Source of the DNA: Blastocatellia bacterium
GTDB taxonomy: Bacteria > Acidobacteriota > Blastocatellia > UBA7656 > JADIYM01
Length of the DNA stretch: 52,723 nucleotides
Assembly: GCA_016705245.1 (NCBI GenBank)
Contig: JADIYM010000027.1
Coordinates: forward strand, 1-52,723
Direction: 5' to 3'
Of this stretch, positions 24,579-33,988 are shown one piece after another. The notes below the pieces were generated by a model. The model did no database searches. It saw nothing but the letters and a program-made list of their open reading frames with translations, and had not been told where the DNA came from. Position 1 is the first letter of the stretch, and each line of letters starts with the position of its first letter. The position numbers and the translations under genes are program-made.

Positions 24579-26354
24579 ATGACCACCAACGGCTGGCTCC
24601 AGATTCTCGTCTTCCTTGGTCTGCTGCTCGCGGTCACGAAGCCGCTCGGGGTCTTCATGGCCAACGTCTTCGAGCGGCGGCCGACATTCCTGGACCCGAT
24701 CCTCGGTCCGGCGGAGCGGCTGATCTATCGCGTCGCGGGCGTCGACGACACCCGCGAGATGCGATGGACCGAATACGCCGGAGCGCTCGTCGGCTTCAGC
24801 CTCGTGTGCGTGCTGGCGGTGTTCGCGATCCTGCGCCTGCAGGCATTCCTGCCGCTCAATCCGCAGGGACTGCCCGGTGTCGCGCCGGATCTCGCATTCA
24901 ACCCAGCCGTCTCGTTCGTGACGAACACAAACTGGCAGAGCTACAGCGGCGAGTCGACGATGAGTTACTTCTCGCAGATGGCCGCGCTAACCGTGCAGAA
25001 CTTCGTATCCGCCGCGGTTGGAATTGCGCTCGCCATTGCCTTCGTGCGCGGCATTGCCAGGAAGGAATCCGACACGATCGGGAACTTCTGGGTCGACATG
25101 ACGCGGGCGGGCCTCTGGGTACTGCTGCCGATCTGCCTGATCGGCTCGATCTTCCTCGTCTCGCAGGGCGTCGTGCAGAACCTGCGGCCATACGACACTG
25201 CGACACTCGTCGAAGCACAGACCGTGGCGGCCGACCCGGACGATCCCGAATCCACCGAAACGAAAGTCGATACCCAGACGATCGCCCAAGGTCCGGTGGC
25301 TTCGCAGGAAGCGATCAAGCAGCTCGGAACGAACGGCGGCGGATTCTTCAATGCGAACAGCGCGCACCCGTTCGAGAACCCGACGCCGCTCGCGAATCTC
25401 TTCGCCATGCTCGCCATCCTGGCGATCTCGTCGGGACTGACCTACACGCTCGGCAGGATGACGGGCTCGCAACGACACGGCTGGGCCGTCTGGGCTGCGA
25501 TGCTGGTGCTCTTCGTCGTCGGACTGACATCGATGTACTGGGCTGAGTCATCCGGCAATCCCTTGCTGGCCGGTACTGACCAGACCGCCTCGATCATGCA
25601 GTCCGGCGGCAACATGGAGGGCAAGGAGGTCCGCTTCGGCACGACGTCGACTTCGATCTTCGGCACTTCGACCACGGCCGCCTCGTGCGGAGCAGTTAAC
25701 GGTATGCACGCGTCGATGACGCCGATCGGCGGACTGGTCGCCCTGGCGAACATCATGCTCGGCGAAGTCGTCTTCGGCGGCGTCGGAGCGGGTCTTTACG
25801 GGATGTTGCTCTTCGTCGTCCTTACGGTGTTCATCGCCGGACTGATGGTGGGGCGTACTCCGGAGTACCTCGGCAAGAAGATCGACGCGTTCGACGTGAA
25901 GATGGCGATGCTGGCGATTTTGGTTTCGCCTTTGGCGATCCTAGTGTTTGCGGCCATTTCGTCCACATCCGACACGTTCGGCACGTCGAGCCTGCTCAAT
26001 CACGGGCCGCACGGACTCACCGAGATCCTCTACGCCTTTTCATCGGCCGCCGGGAACAATGGCTCGGCGTTTGCCGGCCTGTCGGCGAACACGCTCTGGT
26101 ACAACACGACGCTCGGCATCGCGATGCTCCTTGGGAGGTTCTTCCTGATCATCCCGATGCTCGCGCTCGCGGGAAATCTGGCGAGGAAGAAAGCCGTCCC
26201 GCCGTCGGCCGGCACTTTTCCGGTCACGACGCCGCTCTTCTCGACGCTTCTCGTCAGCGTCGTCGTCATCGTCGGCGCCTTGACCTTCTTCCCGGCGCTT
26301 GGCCTCGGTCCCATCGTCGAGCATCTGCTCATGCTCGCCGGAGAGACGTTCTAG
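24579..26354 (+). CDS. kdpA: Potassium-transporting ATPase, channel-like subunit A
   Basis: Predicted 591 residues, close to the usual ~560-590. KdpA is the SKT-type pore protein that binds and selects potassium. Visible are the opening region (KPLGVFMANVFE), selectivity-loop segments such as FVTNTNWQSYSGE, LGTNGGGFFNANSAHPFENP, TAASCGAVNGMHASMTPIGG and SAAGNNGSAFAGL, and about ten membrane helices. The gene is intact, in contrast to kdpB. The ATG has GGAGAGG upstream inside the kdpF coding end. Confidence 0.97.
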   Translation: MTTNGWLQILVFLGLLLAVTKPLGVFMANVFERRPTFLDPILGPAERLIYRVAGVDDTREMRWTEYAGALVGFSLVCVLAVFAILRLQAFLPLNPQGLPGVAPDLAFNPAVSFVTNTNWQSYSGESTMSYFSQMAALTVQNFVSAAVGIALAIAFVRGIARKESDTIGNFWVDMTRAGLWVLLPICLIGSIFLVSQGVVQNLRPYDTATLVEAQTVAADPDDPESTETKVDTQTIAQGPVASQEAIKQLGTNGGGFFNANSAHPFENPTPLANLFAMLAILAISSGLTYTLGRMTGSQRHGWAVWAAMLVLFVVGLTSMYWAESSGNPLLAGTDQTASIMQSGGNMEGKEVRFGTTSTSIFGTSTTAASCGAVNGMHASMTPIGGLVALANIMLGEVVFGGVGAGLYGMLLFVVLTVFIAGLMVGRTPEYLGKKIDAFDVKMAMLAILVSPLAILVFAAISSTSDTFGTSSLLNHGPHGLTEILYAFSSAAGNNGSAFAGLSANTLWYNTTLGIAMLLGRFFLIIPMLALAGNLARKKAVPPSAGTFPVTTPLFSTLLVSVVVIVGALTFFPALGLGPIVEHLLMLAGETF

Positions 26355-26362
26355 GCAGAATC

Positions 26363-28263
26363 ATGACAAAGCACGAAACAACTAAGACTATCTCGATCTG
26401 GGATCCGAACATCGTTCGAACGGCCGCGATCGGAGCGCTCAAAAAGCTCAATCCGGTCACAATGCTGAAGAACCCGGTCATGTTCGTAGTCGAAGTCGGC
26501 AGCGTCCTGACGTCGGCTCTGTGTGTTCGCGACGCGATGGCCGACTCGCCAGACCTCGGCTTCTCGTTCCAGATCACGGCGTGGCTCTGGTTCACCGTCC
26601 TGTTCGCCAACTTCGCCGAAGCCATGGCCGAGGCCCGCGGCAAGGCCCAGGCCGAGACGCTGCGAAAGTCAAGGTCGAGACCTCGGCGAATCGCCTGCGA
26701 GCAGACAAGTCCGTCGAGGTCGTTCCGGCGACGGCACTTCGCAAGGGCGACCTCGTCGTCGTGACCGCGGGAGAATTCATTCCCGGCGACGGCGAGATCA
26801 TCGAGGGCGTCGCGTCGGTCGACGAGTCGGCGATCACGGGCGAATCCGCGCCCGTCATTCGCGAAGCCGGCGGCGATCGTTCCGCCGTCACCGGCGGTAC
26901 ACGCGTGCTTTCCGACCGCATCGTCATCGAGATCTCTTCGAATCCCGGCGAGACGTTCATCGACCGGATGATCGCGCTGGTCGAAGGAGCCGAGCGCCAG
27001 AAGACCCCGAACGAAATCGCGCTGACCATTCTTCTGTGCGGCCTGACGATCGTCTTCCTGCTCGCCGTCGTCACGCTGCAGCCGTTCGCGACGTACTCGG
27101 GCGCGCCGCAATCGACGTTCGTCCTCGTCTCGCTGCTCGTGTGTCTCATTCCCACGACGATTGGCGGACTGCTCTCGGCCATCGGCATCGCCGGAATGGA
27201 CCGCCTCATCCAGCACAACGTCCTTGCGATGTCCGGGCGCGCCGTTGAAGCGGCCGGTGACGTGAACACGCTGCTGCTCGACAAGACGGGCACAATCACG
27301 CTCGGCAACCGGCAGGCGTCCGAGTTCATTCCGGTCGGCGGCGTCTCAGAGACTCGCCTCGCCGATGCGGCCGAGCTCTCGTCGCTTGCCGACAAGACTC
27401 CGGAAGGAAAGTCCATCGTGGCACTCGCGCGAGAACGCTACGGCGTCGAAGCACGCGTATCGGCGCCCGCGGGCGCCACCGTGATTCCCTTCACGGCGCA
27501 GACTCGCATGTCGGGAGTCGATCTCGATGGCCGCGTGATTCGAAAGGGCGCGGTCGACGCGATCGAGCGACTGACGTCGACCAACGGACATCTTCCGCCT
27601 GCGGACCTGCGCGACACCGTCGAGAGGATTGCCCGGTCCGGTGGCACGCCGCTCGTCGTCGCGGAGAACGGCCAAGCGCTCGGCGTCATCCACCTCAAGG
27701 ACATCGTCAAGGGAGGCATGCGAGCGCTTCGATCAGCTCCGCGCCATGGGAATCAAGACCGTAATGATCACGGGCGACAATCCGCTGACCGCGGCGGCCA
27801 TCGCAAGCGAAGCCGGCGTGGACGACTTCCTCGCCGAGGCGACACCTGAGGACAAGATGCGTTTCATCCGGTCCGAACAGGCCGATGGCAAGCTCGTCGC
27901 GATGACCGGCGACGGCACGAACGACGCGCCGGCGCTCGCGCAGGCCGACGTCGGCGTGGCCATGAACACCGGTACGCAGGCCGCGAAAGAAGCCGGCAAC
28001 ATGGTCGACCTCGACTCGAACCCGACGAAGCTTTCATGCGACTCGCAACGCCGCAATCGGCGATTCTCTCGGCGGTGATCTTCAATGCCCTCGTGATCAT
28101 CGCGCTGATTCCGCTCGCCCTGCGCGGCGTGACGTACCGACCGCTGAGCGCCGCGGCGATGCTTCGTCGCAGCCTGCTCATCTACGGTGTCGGAGGGCTC
28201 ATCGTGCCGTTCGTCGGCATCAAGCTCATCGATCTCGCGATCGTGTTTCTCGGACTTGCGTAG
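26363..28263 (+). pseudogene. kdpB: kdpB, P-type ATPase subunit, with two frameshifts and a ~50-codon deletion
   Basis: All the expected KdpB parts are present but in four frame segments. Segment 1 (from ATG 26363) covers the N-terminus and first helices. At about 26664-26672 one base is missing, after ETLRK. Segment 2 contains the TGES-type actuator loop (SAITGESAPV), the phosphorylation motif LLLDKTGTITLGN with its aspartate, and the nucleotide-binding domain. At about 27720-27730 two bases are missing (consistent with loss of one CG from CGCG before AGCGC). Segment 3 has TVMITGDNPLTAAAIA and MTGDGTNDAPALAQADVG, ending at NMVDLDSNPTKL. At 28031-28036 the sequence jumps to MRLATPQSAILSAVIF, skipping the ~50 residues normally between them, which include one membrane helix. 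As written, no working pump can be made. The indels may be sequencing errors; the deletion is harder to explain that way. Confidence 0.88.
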
Positions 28264-28278
28264 GAGTAACCTCGCGCC

Positions 28279-28857
28279 ATGATTCAGACAATCTTCATCT
28301 CGATTCGCATGATCTTCGTTGCAACGATGGTCTTTGGCCTTGGATATCCGCTGGTCGTGACGGGCATTGCACAGGCCGTGTTTCCGAGCCAGGCAAACGG
28401 TTCCCTGATCGAACGCAACGGCGCCGTGGTCGGCTCGCGACTGATCGGCCAGCCCTTCTCGGGGCCTGGCTACTTCCATTCACGGCCGTCGGCTGCCGGT
28501 GCGGTGGGATATGACGCCGCCGGCTCGACCGGTTCCAACCTTGGGCCCACGAGCAAGGTCCTCGTCGATCGCGTCCAAGGCGACGTCGCCAGACGGCGTG
28601 AGGAGAATCCCGGCGTGCCGGTTCCGATCGATCTGGTGACGACGAGCGGATCCGGACTCGATCCACATATCACGCCGGCCGCTGCGCAGTTCCAGGTCCC
28701 GCGTGTGGCGCGGGAGCGCGGCATGAGCGACACGGACGTGCTTGCAATGGTGGCTCTTCACACAAGCGGGCGACAACTCGGCCTGCTTGGTGAACCGCGC
28801 GTGAACGTCCTCGAGCTCAATCTCGCGCTCGATGCCGCTTCGCCGCCCCGGAGGTGA
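28279..28857 (+). CDS. kdpC: Potassium-transporting ATPase subunit C
   Basis: Predicted 192 residues, the normal size. One N-terminal membrane helix (about 6-30) is followed by the KdpC signature FPSQANGSLIE, LIGQPFSGPGYFHSRPSAAG, the YDAAGSTGSNLGPTSK segment, and the C-terminal GLDPHITPAAAQFQVPRVA and VNVLELNLALD. KdpC joins KdpA and KdpB and is needed for assembly. It follows kdpB by 15 bp and precedes the KdpD sensor half by 6 bp. Confidence 0.97.
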   Translation: MIQTIFISIRMIFVATMVFGLGYPLVVTGIAQAVFPSQANGSLIERNGAVVGSRLIGQPFSGPGYFHSRPSAAGAVGYDAAGSTGSNLGPTSKVLVDRVQGDVARRREENPGVPVPIDLVTTSGSGLDPHITPAAAQFQVPRVARERGMSDTDVLAMVALHTSGRQLGLLGEPRVNVLELNLALDAASPPRR

Positions 28858-28863
28858 CATACC

Positions 28864-30048
28864 TTGACCGTTGACGCGCGACCATCCGCAGAATCGCTGC
28901 TTGCCCGCATCCAGGAGGGTGAGCGTTCCCGGCTGCGCGTCTACCTCGGAGCGGCGCCGGGCGTCGGCAAGACGTTCCAGATGCTCGAGGACGCGCACCT
29001 CCTGAAGCGTCAGGGCGTCGACATCGTCATCGGAGTCATCGAGCCCCACGGCCGCGCGGACACCGAATCGCTCGTCGGCGACCTCGAACGCGTTCCGCTC
29101 CGGCAGATCCCGTATCGCGGCACGACGCTCGAGGAAATGAACCTCGATGCGGTCATCGCGCGAGCCCCGGCCATCGCGGTCGTCGACGAGCTCGCCCACA
29201 CGAACGCGCCGGGGTCGAAAAACGAGAAGCGTTACCAGGACGTGCTCGAACTGCTCGACGCGGGTATCTCTGTCATCACGGCCGTAAACGTTCAACACCT
29301 CGAGACGCTGAACGACGCCATCGAACGCATCACGGGTGTCAGAGTGCGCGAGACCATCCCGGACGGTTTTCTGCGGCGTGCCGACGAAGTGGTCAATGTC
29401 GACGTCTCGGTGGATCTGCTGCGAACCCGGCTTCGGCAGGGAAAGGTCTACGGCGTCGAGAAGATCGAGCAGGCGCTCACGAACTTCTTTCGAAAGGGCA
29501 ACCTGTCGGCGCTGCGGGAGCTGGCACTTCGTCAGGTCGCCGAGGATCAGGCCGCCAAGTCGCAGGCATACCGTGAACGCGAGGGCCTCGCGCCGGCCGC
29601 GATTCCCGAGAAAGTCATGGTCTGCATGGCGTCACGCGGCAGTGCGAAGAAGCTGCTGCGCATGGGGAGCCGGATTGCCGGCCGTCTCGCCTCGGACTGG
29701 TTCGCGGTTTATGTCGAGACACCGAAAGAGGAGCCGGGACGAATACGTCCAGAGGACATGGCCGCCCTCACCGAAAACATAAGCTTCGCCGAGCGACTCG
29801 GGGCAAACGTGGTCAAGCTGCGATCGGCGAAGGTCGTCGACGCGCTCGTAGAGTTTGCGCGCAGGGAAGGTGTCACGCACGTGATCTTCGGCCAGACGGC
29901 ACGATCCCGCTGGAACCTCCTGCTGCATGGATCGATCGTGAACCGGTTCCTCAACGAGGTGCGTGACGCCACGGTGCACGTTGTTCCGATATCGAGCCCA
30001 GATCGAAACGGCGACGGCAACGGTCTGCCGGACGAGGATCTCAGGTAA
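28864..30048 (+). CDS. kdpD: KdpD sensor half (KdpD N-terminal domain plus Usp domain, no kinase)
   Basis: Predicted 394 residues from TTG 28864, supported by GGAGGTGA six bases upstream. The KdpD domain has Walker A GAAPGVGKT (29-37), EPHGRADT and Walker B VVDELAHTNAPGS with KRYQDV, followed by a universal-stress-like domain from about residue 245 (IPEKVMVCMASRG and VTHVIFGQTARSRWN, a nucleotide-binding pattern). The protein ends after this domain with no membrane or kinase part. The catalytic half is the separate gene at 20833. In classical KdpD both halves are one ~900-residue chain. It is the last gene of the kdp operon. Confidence 0.93.
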   Translation: MTVDARPSAESLLARIQEGERSRLRVYLGAAPGVGKTFQMLEDAHLLKRQGVDIVIGVIEPHGRADTESLVGDLERVPLRQIPYRGTTLEEMNLDAVIARAPAIAVVDELAHTNAPGSKNEKRYQDVLELLDAGISVITAVNVQHLETLNDAIERITGVRVRETIPDGFLRRADEVVNVDVSVDLLRTRLRQGKVYGVEKIEQALTNFFRKGNLSALRELALRQVAEDQAAKSQAYREREGLAPAAIPEKVMVCMASRGSAKKLLRMGSRIAGRLASDWFAVYVETPKEEPGRIRPEDMAALTENISFAERLGANVVKLRSAKVVDALVEFARREGVTHVIFGQTARSRWNLLLHGSIVNRFLNEVRDATVHVVPISSPDRNGDGNGLPDEDLR

Positions 30049-30061
30049 CGGATCGTCTACT

Positions 30062-30145
30062 CTCACCCTGCGTCTCTGCGAGAAACTCAGCCGTAAGGTA
30101 GCGCTTCTGGCAGTGACGCAGAGGACTTGCAGAGAAGTACGCGAG
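30062..30145. repeat. Degenerate inverted repeat of the GCGTCTCTGCG type
   Basis: The left part ctgcgtctctgcgagaaact and the right part gacgcagaggacttgcagag share the 8-nt units of the elements at 10.2 and 35.1 kb but pair imperfectly. It lies between convergent genes. Confidence 0.65.
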
Positions 30146-30150
30146 AGCGG

Positions 30151-30747
30151 CTACCGCTTCGGCGGCCTGCGGATGAAGATCTGCGCGAAGTAGACTGTCC
30201 GGTCCGGTCCGACCCACGCCCCGAGTCCGGTTTCGACGAATCGGGCGTTCAGGATGTTGTCACGGTGTCCCGCGCTCTTCATCCACTCGCGCACCGCGAC
30301 GACCGCCGGATCCTCGAACCCGCGGTTTCGGGCGATGTTCTCGGCAATGTTCGTCCATTCCGAAACGCCGCCCTTCGCCGCCCGGTCGTAGACCATCTTT
30401 CCGTCTGGATCGAGGTGCGCGAAAAACCGACGCTCGGCCATGTCGCGGCAGTACTGGCGCGCGATTTTGCAGAGCTCCGGTGACACGACGAGATCCTGGA
30501 CGCCGATCGCCCGGCGTTCCTCGTTGATCTGTGAGAGCGCGACCTGTTCGATGACGTCGAGTCCATGATCGTCAAGCGGCGGCAGCGTCGCCGAAGCTTT
30601 GACCGGACGCGGCGTTGCGCCGCTCTGGACGGCGCAGACCGAGCCCGCGTTGGCCGAAAGAGCAAATGCGATGGCCAGTGTCAGCAAGGCGGCAACGCGA
30701 CGCTTATCGCCTCGCCCCAACCCCGTGCCTGTCGATGGCCATCGCAC
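30151..30747 (-). CDS. Secreted CAP-domain (SCP/PR1-like) protein
   Basis: Predicted 198 residues from GTG 30747. It has a signal peptide (hydrophobic 19-33, ending NAGSVCA), a Pro/Thr-rich linker, then a bacterial CAP/SCP domain: VALSQINEERRAIGVQDLV, a HLDPDGKMVYDRA segment, NIAENIARN and the closing SAGHRDNILNARFVETGLG, AWVGPDRTVYFAQIF. The CAP histidine/glutamate pairs are visible. Bacterial members are extracellular and of mostly unknown function. It lies 42 bp downstream of the TPR gene, same strand. Confidence 0.9.
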   Translation of the reverse strand: MRWPSTGTGLGRGDKRRVAALLTLAIAFALSANAGSVCAVQSGATPRPVKASATLPPLDDHGLDVIEQVALSQINEERRAIGVQDLVVSPELCKIARQYCRDMAERRFFAHLDPDGKMVYDRAAKGGVSEWTNIAENIARNRGFEDPAVVAVREWMKSAGHRDNILNARFVETGLGAWVGPDRTVYFAQIFIRRPPKR

Positions 30748-30789
30748 GTGCGTTTTCTCCCAATGGCGGCTCGCGCCGCTTCCGGTTTC

Positions 30790-32844
30790 CTACTTCAGTT
30801 TTACTCGAAGCCTGTCCTGCTCCGCTTTCTCGTTCGAGAGCTTGAGCGCGGCTTCCCAGAACTGCTTCGCTTTCGCCTTGTCACCGAGTTTCTCGAAGAG
30901 GTCACCGAGGTGCTCGCGAATCGTCGAGCTCTGATGCTCGTAGATGGCCGCCTGCTCGAGGTACTTCCTGGCCTCTGGCAGTTTGCCCATCTGAAAATAC
31001 AACCAACCTAGCGAATCAAGAAAGCTTCCATTAGTCGGATCGATGTTCACGGCTCGCTGGATCAATCCGAGGGCTTCCTCGAGGCGCTCGTTGCGCTCCG
31101 TCAGGAAGTACCCGAGATTGTTGAGCGCCGTCGAGTTGTCGGGGTCGAGCTCGAGCACCTGGCGAAGTGTCTTCTCCGACTCGCCATATTGCCCGGCGCG
31201 GTCCTGTATCGAGCTGAGCGTGATCAGCAGCCCCGTATCGTTCGGCTCGGCCTGAAGCGCCTTGCGAATCGACTTTTCGGCACCCGGCGCGTCGCCGCTG
31301 TCGAGCTGGATAACCGAAAGGAAGGCATAGACGTCCGAGTCCTCAGGGCTGCCAGTGAGCTGACCCTGGATGATCTTCACGGCCTCGGCGGCATTGCCCT
31401 TCTTGGACAAGGCCTGTGCCTCGAGGAACGCAAACGTCCGCTTGTCGTCGCCCTTGGCCGCGATGGCGGCCTTGCGCGCACGCGCGAGGGCGTCCTCGTA
31501 ACGCGTCATCTCTATGGACTCCTGAACCTGCAGGATGTCCGGCATCGCGTCGTCCGGTCCGAGGACCTTTCGCATTCGATCGTAGGTTTCGGTCACCTTT
31601 TCGGGGCGACCGGCGAATCGGTGCGCCGTCGCGATTCGGCGGAGGATCACGCTGGCATTGTTGCGATCGTTTGTAGCCACCGTGCCGTCGGGATTGACGA
31701 GAACGACGAAGGCTTCCTCGTAGGTCGCAAGGGCGCGGTCGTAACGCTCGAGCTCCTCGAACGTCTCCGCGAGCGCAAACACGAGCTCGAGCGACTCGCT
31801 GACATCCTGCCCGACGAGCGCCGCCTCGAGAGTCTTGACGGCCTGCTCGCGCTTTCCGGAACGACGTTCGGCATCCGAGAGCACGCGAATCGCCCGAACG
31901 TTCCGGGGATCGGCCGAGAGAACGCCCTTCGTCGCGTCGATCGCTTCCTGGTAGCGGCCAGCCTGCATCAACGCGTCGGCATACTCCACGGTAAGCGCGT
32001 TCTTCGCAGCAGCCGGAGCCGCCTCGGTCGCAACGCGAAGCTGACGGAACGCATCGACCGCCTCGGCCGCCCGTCCGGTCCGAAGCAACGACTGTCCCAG
32101 AATCAGCAATGCGTCGACGTTCGTTGAGTCGAGCTTCCGGGCCTGTTCGGCGGCACGTGCCGCGTCGCGGAATTTCCGCTGGTCGAGGTAGAGCCGCGCG
32201 AGCGCCAGCATCGAGTCGGTCGTCACGCCGTCGATCTTGGAGAGTCGCTCGAAGGCCTCGATGGCCTTCTTGTCCTCATCAACCGAACGGTACATCTGAC
32301 CGAGTGTCGCGAGCGCCTTGACGGAGTTGCGGCCGAGCTGGATGTCGGCCCGCTCGTCGATCTTCACGATCTCTTCGAGCTCGCCGATTGCGCTTCGCGC
32401 CTTCGCCTGATCGACTCCGCCGCCCGTGAACGCCTCCATCACATAGATTTCCGCGAGGACCGCACGGGCTGGCACCGAATTCTTCTTGAACTTGAGCGCG
32501 TCCTGGGCCGCCGTTCGGGCCGCATCCGTGTTCCGGTTCGAAAGGTAGAGTCGCGCGAGGGCGACGCGAGGCTGGTCGTCTTCGGGCACGAGCTCGACCG
32601 TCTGCTTGTAGGCTTCGACGGCGCGGATGTAGTCACCTGCGCGCTCGAACTGTTCGCCTTCGAGGTAGAGCTTGTACGCAGCCTGGCGGCGGGCAGCCGG
32701 ATCGCTCGGCGTTTCCTGAACCGTAGTGCGCGTTCCGGTGTCGAGCGCCGGCTTGTCCTGCGACGATGCAAGTACGATCGGTCCCGCAGCAAACATGCCC
32801 GCCATCGCCATCGCGACGAGTCGGGTCGTGTTGGTCAATCCCAT
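30790..32844 (-). CDS. Exported tetratricopeptide-repeat protein
   Basis: Predicted 684 residues from ATG 32844 (MGLTNTTRL). It has a signal peptide (hydrophobic 8-26, ending LASSQ), then more than ten TPR units from about residue 55 to the end, e.g. AGDYIRAVEAYKQTVELVPED, and near the end a canonical trio with LDPDNSTALNNLGYFLTERNE, TNGSFLDSLGWLYFQMGKLP and REHLGDLFEKLGDKAKAKQF. The pattern of LGxxxxxxGxxxEA residues is clear. It is probably a periplasmic or outer-membrane scaffold. It is second-to-last in the four-gene minus-strand operon (T2SSG-domain, membrane, TPR, CAP). A longer frame upstream to 32943 overlaps the neighbouring gene and is not used. Confidence 0.92.
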   Translation of the reverse strand: MGLTNTTRLVAMAMAGMFAAGPIVLASSQDKPALDTGTRTTVQETPSDPAARRQAAYKLYLEGEQFERAGDYIRAVEAYKQTVELVPEDDQPRVALARLYLSNRNTDAARTAAQDALKFKKNSVPARAVLAEIYVMEAFTGGGVDQAKARSAIGELEEIVKIDERADIQLGRNSVKALATLGQMYRSVDEDKKAIEAFERLSKIDGVTTDSMLALARLYLDQRKFRDAARAAEQARKLDSTNVDALLILGQSLLRTGRAAEAVDAFRQLRVATEAAPAAAKNALTVEYADALMQAGRYQEAIDATKGVLSADPRNVRAIRVLSDAERRSGKREQAVKTLEAALVGQDVSESLELVFALAETFEELERYDRALATYEEAFVVLVNPDGTVATNDRNNASVILRRIATAHRFAGRPEKVTETYDRMRKVLGPDDAMPDILQVQESIEMTRYEDALARARKAAIAAKGDDKRTFAFLEAQALSKKGNAAEAVKIIQGQLTGSPEDSDVYAFLSVIQLDSGDAPGAEKSIRKALQAEPNDTGLLITLSSIQDRAGQYGESEKTLRQVLELDPDNSTALNNLGYFLTERNERLEEALGLIQRAVNIDPTNGSFLDSLGWLYFQMGKLPEARKYLEQAAIYEHQSSTIREHLGDLFEKLGDKAKAKQFWEAALKLSNEKAEQDRLRVKLK

Positions 32845-32861
32845 GGTGTTCGTATCCTTAT

Positions 32862-33386
32862 TCACTGCAGGCCGTGACCGAAGCTCCCGCTGGTGCTTCC
32901 GCTCCGGGCTCGCTGGGTGATCTCGGTGCTCAACTCGCGCCACTGTCGCGCCCGAGGATAATTGCTGAGCACGGCCATCAAGGCGATGCCACAGAGTACG
33001 TAAGCGTAGTACATATCGGCAGCAACGATGCCGAGGATGAGTCCGAAGATGCCAACGGCCTCGCCGAGCACCGAACTGATGATTGTGATGCGAAACATGA
33101 GCTCGGCGAGCCCCTTTTCGCCCCCGTTTGCGTGCACCGAGAGGATCCGCGCCGGCTTGAAGCTGACGCGACGAATCATGACTGAGGCCACGAGAGCTGC
33201 AAGGGCTGCAACAACGAGCGGCACAAGCAGCATTCCGGCTGCAGGTCCGGGCGATTCTCCCGTCGCCATCATCGTTGCAACGACCGCGAACATCACGACG
33301 CTCATCGCGATGGCGAGGACGACAATCGACGCGGTGCGGATTCGCGCGTCGAGCGTTGGCGTCGCAGATGTCGCACCCGCGTCCAC
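32862..33386 (-). CDS. Four-helix integral membrane protein
   Basis: Predicted 174 residues from GTG 33386; the start shares one base with the TAG of the upstream gene (TAGTG), so the genes are translationally coupled. Four hydrophobic segments are visible: about 20-42, 50-73, 92-125 and 128-145. The third contains an LMFRITIISSVLGEAVGIFGLI stretch reminiscent of ATP synthase subunit c-like or small transporter helices, but no family is recognised. The frame upstream of 33386 is out of phase with the T2SSG-domain gene and not coding. Confidence 0.75.
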   Translation of the reverse strand: MDAGATSATPTLDARIRTASIVVLAIAMSVVMFAVVATMMATGESPGPAAGMLLVPLVVAALAALVASVMIRRVSFKPARILSVHANGGEKGLAELMFRITIISSVLGEAVGIFGLILGIVAADMYYAYVLCGIALMAVLSNYPRARQWRELSTEITQRARSGSTSGSFGHGLQ

Positions 33387-33988
33387 TATCGGCTTTCTCC
33401 AGCGCCCGGTCCGCGGACGATAATGTCGTCGGGCGTCCCGGCCTTCAGGTCGGGGCCCGCGCACGAGAGCTCGAAGCCGTCGGGAGTCCGACGATAGCCA
33501 TATTCGCCGCTCCACGGATCCTCTCGCACGACTTGCGGCAGGAACGCCGGCGCGATGAAGTCGACGAGTGCCCGGCCGCCTTCGACCTCGGGGAAATAAC
33601 CCCGGTCGCGCCGAAACGCCTGGACCCCGGCTGCAAGCGCGCCGAGGTCGGCAGTCGCCCGCTTTGATTTCTCGGCATCGAGCGCTCGCTGGAGCATCTC
33701 GATGTTCTCCCATCGGCGATCGCTCATTCGCACGGCTTCGACGAGCCATCGGTCCTTCTCGCGATGGAGTTGAAAGGTGACGTTCAGCTCCGCCTCGACC
33801 GTGGCGTCGCCGCCGATTGGACCGGGTGAGACCGACTTGATCCGAATCTCGTTGGGCTTGCGACCGAGCAGCGCGGCGATCGATTCCCGAGCCTCGCGGG
33901 GCGTGAGCTCGCCACCGGCGAGTGCTCCCCCGGCCAGGGCCGCCAGCACGATGGCCGCGGAGATGCCGATCGTGGCTCGCGAACGCAT
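33386..33988 (-). CDS. Exported protein with C-terminal GspG-like (T2SSG) domain
   Basis: Predicted 200 residues from ATG 33988, with AGGAGG six bases upstream. The N-terminus is an ordinary signal peptide (RSRATIGISAAIVLAALAGG), not a prepilin leader: there is no GFTLIE-type site. The middle part (residues ~28-110) is a small alpha/beta domain of unknown type. The C-terminal ~85 residues match the major-pseudopilin GspG fold: ATADLGALAAGVQAFRRD, GYFPEVEGGRALV, DPWSGEYGY and ELSCAGPDLKAGTPDDI, the last being the GspG calcium-site region. It heads a four-gene minus-strand operon. Confidence 0.8.
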   Translation of the reverse strand: MRSRATIGISAAIVLAALAGGALAGGELTPREARESIAALLGRKPNEIRIKSVSPGPIGGDATVEAELNVTFQLHREKDRWLVEAVRMSDRRWENIEMLQRALDAEKSKRATADLGALAAGVQAFRRDRGYFPEVEGGRALVDFIAPAFLPQVVREDPWSGEYGYRRTPDGFELSCAGPDLKAGTPDDIIVRGPGAGESR

